DNA of 64,000 bases from Tricholoma matsutake (Eukaryota > Basidiomycota > Agaricomycetes > Agaricales > Tricholomataceae): positions 4,092,001 to 4,156,000 of the forward strand of contig AP026540.1 of the NCBI GenBank assembly GCA_026075535.2. Direction: 5' to 3'. The translations under genes and the position numbers were made by a program. The notes under the pieces were generated by a model. That model was not told the origin of the DNA and did not search any database. It was given only the letters and a program-made list of their open reading frames with translations. How positions within the stretch are numbered: position 1 is the first letter of the stretch; every line of letters starts with the position of its first letter. Shown one piece after another: positions 54,119 through 62,257 of the stretch.

Positions 54119-54210
54119 GACTACTTGGCTTAAGTGGTAGAGTGTGCATGTTTTGTCATCATGTGATTGCTAGTCCAGAAGGCTGTTGGTTCAATTCCTG
54201 CTGTGCACAC
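54119..54210 (+). promoter_or_regulatory. tRNA-like segment, HpT-3 right, facing outward
   Basis: TGGCTTAAGTGGTAG (54126-54140) fits an A box and GGTTCAATTCC (54188-54198) a B box. TTTGTCATCATGTGAT between them is shared with HpT-1. Confidence 0.65.
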
Positions 54211-54406
54211 ATCATTTTGTGAGACTTATAAGACTTTCTGTAAGACTGGAACTCGGACTTTACTTGGACAGTACTTTAGAAGGTGTAAATAAATGCACAA
54301 TTGATGTTGTCCAAGCAAAGTCCAAGCAAAGTCCTAGGACAGTCTGAGTGTCCAAGCAGAGTCCGAGTGTCCAAGCAGAGTCCAAGCAGAGTCCGAGTGT
54401 GTCCGA

Positions 54407-54444
54407 GCAGAGTCTGCTCGGACTGGGGGGGGGGGAGTGTAAAG
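54407..54444 (-). repeat. HpT-3 right terminal inverted repeat
   Basis: GAGTCTGCTC to the G run and GAGTGTAAAG, inverse of the left end. The preceding 54306-54406 repeats AGTCC(A/G)AG(C/T) words. Confidence 0.85.
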
Positions 54445-54457
54445 TACTGGAAGTTTC

Positions 54458-54771
54458 CAGGGATTGGCCCCATCGAAAGTGTCAGGATCACAAACTTTGA
54501 TTTTCTCAGTCTTGGGTGCTTGGCTCTGCTGGAGGGTTTGGAGACTATCTGAGAGGTCAAAGAGAGCATCAAGGAACCTATCTCCTGGATCAGGATTTCC
54601 ACCATCGGGAGGTAGAGGGTCATCAGGGTCATCAGGATTGGGGTCATACCCAGGGCCATCAGGACTGCTAGGGTCATCAGGTCCACCGGGAAGTCCATCC
54701 TCTTTACCTGGGCCTTCCTCATCAAAGGGGGTAGGATGCCCAACATTCTCTACATACTCAAGTGGAGTCAT
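54458..54771 (-). pseudogene. gag: N-terminal part of Gy2 gag
   Basis: Minus strand MTPLEYVENVGHPTP, a Gly-Pro-Asp repeat region (GGPDDPSSPDGPG), then the capsid start TEKIKVCDPDTFDGANP. Here Cys replaces the Arg of Gy1, again a CpG-type change. It continues at 52307 after HpT-3. Further upstream (54772-55038) weaker similarity to the Gy1 N-terminus continues without an open frame. Confidence 0.8.
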
Positions 54772-55038
54772 ATTCCAAGGGGTCTCCAGAGGTTGAGGTT
54801 TGCACTGATGGAGGGTGCTCCAGATCCAATTTGCCTGAAGATGTTGGATGGTCTGGTGGATGCACCAAAAGTCAAAGCATGCCTAGGGGGAGGAAGTATA
54901 GATTGGTGGATTGCTGATAAACCTGGTACTGCACCAGCATGGTGGGAGTTTCTTGTAGTTCATTGAGTCTGTGACTCAGTAGGAGTCATAGGGGAAGATG
55001 GAATGGATTTGATGAGAGAAGTGAGAGTTTGTAAATAC

Positions 55039-55412
55039 TGTTAAGTACTGAGCTGGATGAAGAAAGTCGTTAAATTTCTGGTTGTACCCAGACAATAGAA
55101 GTTTCAGAGGGTGGATCGAGTAAGGCAGGGAACCCTATGGAAATCCGGGGCAGGGTTTACTTGATGTGTTGTACCAAGTGGGGGAACAGACAGGACTTGG
55201 CTTCAACTTATAAGAAGTTGCACCCTTCTCCTCATCAAGTCTCCTAATTTCAAGACAAGGGTAAGGAGGATGACCAGAGGTCCAGAGATTTTCTGGAGAG
55301 GATGAGCAAAAGTTCGAGATAGACTTAAGAGAGTAATTGGAGTTTTAATTGGGATAGAATTAAGTGGGAGACTTGGTTGATTTACAAACTGTTAATACAA
55401 GACGAAAGTAGC
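55039..55412 (-). repeat. Gy2 5' LTR, first part
   Basis: TGTTAAGTACTGAGC to GACGAAAGTAGC. Interrupted by Gy7, with the remainder at 61147-61372. Confidence 0.9.
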
Positions 55413-55654
55413 TGTAAGAGAAGTGTCTCTTACAACACAACACGCACATCACACGCACATCACATGCCTATACAGATACATGACCACACCTACATGCAAT
55501 CATGCTTATCCACAGTCATGCTTATACACAATCACATGACTAGTTGACTCTTAGATATGCAATGTTTGTAATAGAACAGTAGCTACTCTTTAATTGATAC
55601 CACATTCCTCACACTTGGTTATTCTTGAGTGTTGGGAGACCACACTCCCTTCCA
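55413..55654 (+). repeat. Gy7 5' LTR (242 bp)
   Basis: Begins TGTAAGAGAAGTGTCTCTTACA, a palindrome with an 8-9 bp stem at the very terminus. It ends CTCCCTTCCA. C-T9-G follows at 55655-55665 instead of a TGG primer site. Confidence 0.95.
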
Positions 55655-56045
55655 CTTTTTTTTTGTGATGAGCGTGATTCATTTCACTCTAGGCACGAGA
55701 AAGGAAGCCAGATCATTTCAGGAACACTATCCCGCATCACCCAGCTTCTTCCAGTGCTACCCATGATCTCTCAATTAAGACCACGCCACGTCCACCGCAA
55801 CTACCAACACCAGAGAAACCACGTCAGACCTTAATTGCGTCAAAGCACCACATCATATGAGAATTGCGTCACGGCCCACCGTGCATATAGTCGCATTTCT
55901 CTAGTATAAAGAACCGAGCGATAACGAAGATTCTTCAGTCTGACCTACAGAATACATCCTGTCTCGCATACCGTCCACCCATACTCCCCTCACAACCCAT
56001 AGTAAGGCTCGTGAAGCTCCACCTGTCCCCACGTCCAGCCCCCTC

Positions 56046-59000
56046 ATGACACCCCCAAGTTCTCCACCCCCTGTCCAGTCATCACCTTCCCCCCCCTGCG
56101 CCTGCCCCTGCCAACCACGGAATTATCTGACTCGTCTGACTCCGACTCATGAATTTCTCCCTGCAATGGACAACACACTTTATGTGCTGGCCATGGTCAG
56201 CAGTGGGAAGGGAAGCCACACACCTGTTTTATCAGCCGGCCACATCACCATTTCGGTAATGTGCATCTTTGAAAACGCCTGCCGCCGATTCTTTCAGAAT
56301 AAGAAAATTGCCGAGGATGAATGAGTCGTAAGCATCATCTACAATTTTGAAGGGTCTTCGGTTCAGTCCTGGGTCAATACCCACCATGACTGCCTTCTCC
56401 TCCTCACCTTCCCTGCCTTCATGTTGGAGTTCAAGAGGAAATTTTTACCAATGAATTGGCAAGATGACTTGGTAGCAACACAGATCTCTACTCAAGGGAC
56501 TCAGGCCTTCCTCTCCTGGATGGAAGCCGTATGCAAAGCGAACTCTGAACTCGGAATCGCGACTTCGGATTATCACATCGAAGAAGGAAAACTTCGCGCT
56601 CACTTTGTTCCCCGACTTTCCCCAACTCTCAAAAGCTCTTACGACTCCAACAACACACATGGTACCCTTGACAATATCGCGGACCTTGAGGCTTGGATCG
56701 AGCGTGTCCACCTCCTTGACATCGAGAATCAGAACAAGCGTGATGAATGGCTGAAAATTGCGCAAGCTGCAGGACATGCCAATGCAAAAACCATGTGTGT
56801 CAACAATGGTGTGGCAGCAACGGGAACTGCCAACCCAGCCATCCTTGCAAACACAACCAACACTGTGCAGGCATTCACTGCTAAGCTCACTACAGCAGAA
56901 CATGATCTTCTGAAAGCTCACCGTGGATGTTTCCGTTGCAGGTTGTTCTATGCAGGTCATTTCGCAGGAGACTGCCCCCTCGGAAACAAAGGAAGACCAA
57001 CTCCTGAAGCGTGCAAGAATGTCACCATCATGGAAGCGCTCAAGGCCAAGGCAGCTTTTGAGGCGAACACGGCGACAGTTGTGGCTGGTGTTTTTGAAAC
57101 CGACGATGAGGACCATTTTGAAATGTCCGAGGATGAAGCATCAGAGTATGTGGCAGAACCTTTCTCATTACCATCACATTTGTGGTGGGACTGCTGTATT
57201 GATGCTCCCATGACATGCGCTCCTACTCCGATTCGAGCTCTTATTGACCACGGTTGTCCCCCAGTGCTGATTTCATCTGAAATGGTAGAGATTTACAGAC
57301 TCGCGCGACGAAAATTGTTCAAGCCATTTCATGTTACTGGTGCCTTCATTAATGGACAGGGAAAGGACACTTCATTATCAGAATATTGTAAAGTACACCT
57401 GCAATTGCCAGACTCGTTATGGAAACCAAGAGTAATTAATGCAATCATATGTCCAAGCCTTCACACTAGGATCATCCTGGGCCTTGATTTCCTCGCGCGA
57501 AACAAAATTGTCGTCGACACGGAGCTGAGAACAGCGATAGTGAAAGATGCACAATACGACCTTTTGAATCCACCTAAAGTCGAGCGCAAGCAGACACAGT
57601 TGTCAGCTCAAGAACAAAGAAGAGCAACAAACAAGGCAATTGCAAAAGAGATGTCACGAGGGTGGGAGAACCGCATGCTCGTGCATGAGGAACTGCAATG
57701 TATCTTCACAGAGAACCCTGTGCATTTCAACTTCGATGCATATACAACAAAGACCCTGTGTATGGTCATGGCTGTCAAGAAATGCATTGAAGAGCTTGCC
57801 AGCATTGCGATCTTGGATAAGTTGGATAGCGTTTATAAGGATCGGTTCGCAGACCAATTTCCTGCAGATATTCCACATGCAAAAGATTTGCCTACCGACG
57901 TGTTCCATCACATCGAAGTGAGGCCTGGGGCACCAATCTCTGTGGGCCATGCGTACTCTTGCCCAAGAAAGTACAGGGATGGCTGGAAGACATTAATTGA
58001 ACCACATTCCAAGGTGGGGCACATATGTCCATCATCCTCGCCATACGCTTCACCCTCATTCATCATCCCTAAAGCAGATAGCATGGTGCTTCCCAGGTGG
58101 GTCAATGACTACTGGAAACTCAATAAAGTTACGATCCCAGATAATTACCCATGTCCAAGGATTGACGATATCTTGGCTGACTGTGCGAAGGGCAAGATAT
58201 GGGGAAAGATTGACATGACAAATTCGTTTTTTCAAACCTTGGTACACCCTGATCATGTCAAGTACATGGCGACGCTAACACCATTCGGCTTGTGGGAGTG
58301 GGTTGTCATGCCCATGGGACTCAGAAACTCCCCGGTGACACATCAACGCTGGGTGACGTTGGCATTATCAGACCTGATTGGGAGGATTTGCCATGTCTAC
58401 CTAGATGACATCGTCATCTGGTCGTCCAACCTAGCGGAACATAAGACAAATGTAACCATGGTCCTCGAGGCTCTGCGTGAGGTGCAACTATTCTGTTCCA
58501 CAAAGAAGTCTTCTCTGTTCACGATGGACATCAATTTCCTGGGCCACCACATCTCAGCAGATGGGATCAAAGCTGATGATGAGAAAGTTAAACAAATCTT
58601 AGATTGGCAAGCACCAAGGTCGGCGAAACATGTGCGCCAGTACCTCAGCCTTGTGAGATACATCAGCGCGTTCTTGCCAGCACTGGCCAAACACACTGCG
58701 ATCCTGACACCGCTAACCAAGAAAGAATGTAATACCTATTTCCCCCCCTGGACAAGTGAACATCAGCACACATTCGAGGCCATCAAAAAGCTTGTACTCG
58801 GTAGAGATTGCTTGACGACAATTGATCATCATAATCTGGGCAAAAACCATATTTTTGTTACTTGCAACGCTAGTAAAAGACAGACAGGTGCAGTGCTCTC
58901 TTTTGGGGAAGATTGGGAAAGCACACGGCCAGTTGCCTTCGACAGCAGACAACTGAAAGGTGCCAAACTACACTACCCAGTCCACGAGCAAGAAATGCTA

Positions 59001-59087
59001 AGCATAATGCAGGCATTAGCAAAGTGGAGGGAGGGTGGACTTGTTGGGAATGCACATCAATATATACACAGACCACAAAACCATTGA
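56046..59087 (+). pseudogene. gag-pol: Gag-Pol of Gy7 (capsid, knuckle, protease, RT, start of RNase H)
   Basis: ATG 56046 (MTPPSSPPPVQSS). TGA at 56322 (EDE-stop-VVSIIYNF) is the only stop before 59087, so gag and pol share one frame. From 56421 the frame is open for 888 codons. Knuckle: CFRCRLFYAGHFAGDC (C-X2-C-X6-H-X4-C). Protease: RALIDHGCPPVLIS, with D-H-G. RT: RWVNDYWKLNKVTI, FFQTLVHPD, intact CHVYLDDIVIWSSN, then FLGHHISADGIK. RNase H opens TCNASKRQTGAVLSFG and is knocked out of frame near 59035. Confidence 0.9.
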
Positions 59088-60875
59088 GAACTTCGACAGA
59101 CAACAGGACCTGTCCCTAAGGCAAGTTCGGTGGATGGAGTACCTGTCCCAGTATGAGTACACCATCTTGTACATCAAAGGGGAAGATAATACAATGGCTG
59201 ACACCCTGTCGAGAATACCAGAGCCACCCCAACCAGATATGTGTGTCAACGCGGTTTTCAAAATCAAGTCTAATCCAAAGCTGTTCAAGAGAATATGAAA
59301 CGGATACAAAAAAGACAGCTGGTGCGCCAGAATATTGAAGGACTTGAAGCAAAATGTTACGGACTCAAAGTTAGGTTTCATTTTCAAGAACGGGCTGCTT
59401 TTTGTTGGTAATCGCCTGATCATTCCGAAATACAAGAATGTGCACGAGCAGCTGTTCAGACTTGCCCATGACCAGCTGGGGCATTTTGGAGGTGAGAAAT
59501 CATATACAGCACTGAGAAATAATTTCTATTGGCCCAACATGAGGCGAGATCTGTTGATGGTGTACATCCCAGGTTGCAGCCCATGCCAGCGCAACAAGTC
59601 ACTGATGTCTAAAGCTTGTGGCCCATTACACCCTTTACCAATTCCTGACAAGCGGTTCGATTCCATGGCAATCGACTTTGTAGGACCATTACTGCTTGAC
59701 GACGGGTTCGACGTGATCATCACGATGACAGATAGGTTGGGCGCAGATATCCAAGTCACGCCATGCAAAAAAGACATGTCGGCTGAAGAATTCGCAGAGG
59801 TGTTCTTCAATGTATGGTATTGCGAAAACGGTTGTCCCCTGGAAATCATCAGTGACCGTGACAAATTATTCATCTCACAATGATGCATTGTCATTTGGGT
59901 TGCAAACCTGAAGAAAAGGAGTGTTCCGGTCTTTTTTCGAGCTTACCAGAATAAAACACAAGCATTTCCCCATCTATATCTCTTGAAGCATGTCCCAGCT
60001 CTGGTCTATCAGTTCATACCGCTTTCATGAAGCTTACTGGAATAAAACACAAGCTCTCAACTGCATATCACCCAGAGACAGATGGCTCCTCCGAATGGTC
60101 AAACAAAACCATGATTCAATGCCTGCATTATCACGTTGAGAGAAACCAGAGTGGATGGGCTAGGGCATTACCAAAAGTATGTTTCGATATAATGAACACC
60201 GTCAATGCATCCACCCAGGTCTCCCTGTTCATTCTAAAAACTGGACGATCCCTGCGAATCTTGCTACCCATTGGCCCATCTGAGAAAGGAGAGGGCGCTT
60301 CAAACACTGCTGAGGAAATAGAAGCAAAAGATTTAGTTGAAAGGATAAACAATGAAGTGGAGGGCGCGAAAGACTGCCTTTTGGCTGTGAAAATCTCCCA
60401 GGCCCATCAAGCAAATAAGGACCGGGGCGCAGACCCAGAGTTTGCAGTGGGAGAAAAATTGATGATGAAGACGGTGCACCATAGAAGAGAATACATGCAG
60501 AAACAGAGTGGCAGAGTTGCCAAGTTCATGCCCCACTGGGATGGGCCATACGAAGTGCTTGAAGCATTCCCTGATACGTCAATGTACAAACTGGCGCTAC
60601 CGGACTTGCGATATGCTACATTCCACATGTCACACCTTAAATGACATGTAGAAAATGATGATGAGCCTTTTCCGGGGAGGAAAATGGAGCGGCCTGGTCC
60701 TATTGTAACACCAGAGGGATCCACAGAGTATTTCATCAATAGGATTCTTGATGAGCGTCTGAGAGGTCGAGGGAGACAATACCTGATCCATTGGAAAGGT
60801 TACGGTCCCGAAGCTGATTCTTGGCTTGCAAGGTTGGAGACAGAGGCACTCGAGGCTTGGGAGTCTGTGCCATGA
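59035..60875 (+). pseudogene. pol: RNase H end, integrase and chromodomain of Gy7
   Basis: The +1 frame gives IYTDHKTIENFDRQQDLSLR and, after TGA at 59298, the integrase finger (HDQLGHFGGEKS to CSPCQRNK). MAIDFVGPLLLDD and ISDRDKLFIS carry two catalytic Asp. At 59881 the frame is broken by a roughly 132 bp insert. It resumes at 60013 as TAFMKLTGIKHKLSTAYHP, with the Glu site SSEWSNKT. The C-terminal barrel (GRVAKFMPHWDGPYEV), TGA at HLK, and a chromodomain (YFINRILDERL, RGRQYLIHWKGYGPEADSWL) end at 60875. Confidence 0.85.
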
Positions 60876-60904
60876 GGAGATGGAATTTTTTGAATGGGTG
60901 AGAG

Positions 60905-61146
60905 TGTAAGAGAAGTGTCTCTTACAATGTGACATGCACATCACACACACATCACACGCCTATGCAGATACACGATCACACCTACACGCAATCATGCCTA
61001 TCCATGGTCACACTTATACATGATCACATGACTAGTTGACTCTTAGATATGCAATGTTTGTAATAGAACAGTAGCTACTCTTTAATTGATACCACATTCC
61101 TCACACTTGGTTATTCTTGAGTGTTGGGAGACCACACTCCCTTCCA
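60905..61146 (+). repeat. Gy7 3' LTR (242 bp)
   Basis: Same terminal palindrome and length. Differences from the 5' LTR are mostly transitions (for example CACATGCC to CACACGCC). Confidence 0.95.
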
Positions 61147-61372
61147 GTAGCTAGCTTAAATACTAAAGGCCAGAGGCAATAGGGGTTTCCAAGGCTGTGA
61201 TAATTGCAAACTGGCTTCCAAGATAAATAACCTGAAACTGTTTCATTGAATTGGAAATGAGGGAATTTCACCTCTAGGCAGTGCTGCTGATAGGAGGTGG
61301 GCTGTGATGCAAGGTGGCCAGGAAGGGGGCAGAAAATGATCAGAAATCCAGTTGAGAGAATCAGTCTTGACA
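61147..61372 (-). repeat. Gy2 5' LTR, last part
   Basis: GTAGCTAGCTTAAATAC to AGTCTTGACA, collinear with 11677-11899. The right edge of the nest. Confidence 0.9.
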
Positions 61373-61556
61373 TAGTCAAAAAGAGACAAACCACAATATA
61401 AGAGGTAGAAGATGAGGAAATCACAATAACAACCCTCTGGAATGCAGAACCCATTGGACCACAAAAAATGGGAAGGAAAACCTGGTACAGGAAACACACA
61501 AATTGGCAATGGAACACCAGGAAGGGACACCTGCATCAAAAATCACAGACAATGAA

Positions 61557-61739
61557 TGTAGAGGGCCACTACCCAATCGGGTAGGTGAGCTTACATAATA
61601 CGGGAGACCCTGGATATACATAGCCAACTGGCTAGTACTGGGATCTCCCAAGTCTTACACTACCACTATATCGAGAATACTACATATTGTTATATTCTCG
61701 TTGGGTGGCTAAGTAAGCAACTACTACCACACCCTTACA
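61557..61739 (+). repeat. Possible LTR of Gy8
   Basis: The end CACCCTTACA at 61739 followed by C-T6-GAATA resembles the Gy5 junction (GCTTACA, C-T9-GAATA). The start TGTAGAGGG at 61557 would be the inverted partner of CCCTTACA. Only one copy is present, so the left limit is a guess. Confidence 0.35.
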
Positions 61740-61832
61740 CTTTTTTGAATAGACTTTACTATTTTTGATATACTGGGGATACCCAGTGTAATCTACTAGA
61801 GGAAATTCTAAAACAGAATTTCCAGTTTAAAA

Positions 61833-62090
61833 CATGGCGACGACATGCGCCCAACAACACAAAATGCTGAAAAGGCAAAGAAAGCAAGGAGCCAGGGGTG
61901 ATGGAGCTGACGCTCCTGATAACCCCCAGCAAGCGACGGAGGAAACAGAGAAAACAACGCCTGACATTGCCACATCAGAGCTACTGATAGAGCATGCGAG
62001 GGACAGTAAATGACCCATATTGCTGTTTCGAGGTGAATACCTCAACACCAAACTTCTTGACCACAGAATGGGTGGAATCTCCAGAAATAG
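61833..62090 (+). pseudogene. gag: Possible gag N-terminus of Gy8
   Basis: ATG 61833 gives MATTCAQQHKMLKRQRKQGA, then a Glu/Thr-rich part. After TGA at 62010 comes PILLFRGEYLNTKLLDHR, which resembles KSPILLAGEINPAVMRTFE of Gy5. The frame fades after 62090. A downstream 87 codon frame (61994-62257, MRGTVNDPYCCFEVN) overlaps in another phase and has no recognisable domain. Confidence 0.35.
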
Positions 62091-62257
62091 GAGGGGGGGC
62101 TAAAAGCTCCATACTGTGGGATGATAATGTTCCATTGATTATGACTGAGGTACTGCCAGATGGTGGACCATCTGGACTCACATCAATGAGAAGTGCAGCC
62201 CAAGGACTTGGGCATATGGTGGATCATGAGATGGGTGCTGATATGTCCACCTTGTGA

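Larger units (their letters stand above)
52308..54450. mobile_element. HpT-3, TIR element with three hairpin-intron modules
   Basis: CTTTACACTCCCCCC at 52313 and its inverse ending 54444 are the ends. AAGTTTC at 52301-52307 is repeated at 54451-54457, a 7 bp target duplication in the Gy2 gag; removing the element rejoins AAGTTTC to CAGGGATTGG as in Gy1. This is the only HpT copy with a clean insertion site. Inside are subterminal GGACTTTGCTCGGAC / GAGTCCGAGTG words, tRNA-like segments at both ends, three hairpin-plus-intron modules, about seven hairpin repeats and a terminal GC hairpin. There is no transposase. Confidence 0.85.
55413..61146 (+). mobile_element. Gy7, plus-strand Ty3/Gypsy inside the Gy2 5' LTR
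   Basis: LTRs of 242 bp each (55413-55654 and 60905-61146), GTAGC duplicated at 55408-55412 and 61147-61151, 5734 bp in all. Gag, protease, RT and RNase H form one frame with a single TGA. It is the best-preserved member of the Gy0/Gy5 clade. Confidence 0.95.
11454..61372 (-). mobile_element. Gy2, minus-strand Ty3/Gypsy, host of the 50 kb nest
   Basis: Pieces of one element appear in order: 3' LTR (11454-11899), antisense gene and chromodomain side (11900-13032), chromodomain (25862-25993), integrase (26530-26600, 30312-31256), RNase H/RT (31257-33021), protease and gag (33022-34327, 52288-52307, 54458-54771), leader, and 5' LTR (55039-55412 plus 61147-61372). Removing the insertions leaves about 7 kb that is collinear with Gy1, with which it shares gag, pol and LTR termini. 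Insertions: Gy1, MITE-1, the LARD, Gy4 (carrying Gy5, Gy6 and MITE-2), HpT-3 and Gy7. The distal part of the left LTR is missing, so no target duplication can be checked. Confidence 0.85.

Noticed and set aside
6369..60875. Genuine reassignment of TGA as a sense codon
   Set aside because: The TGA excess is tempting, but genuine ends also use TGA, Gy3 has only a handful, and Arg to Cys/His changes accompany it. CpG decay explains all of this without recoding.
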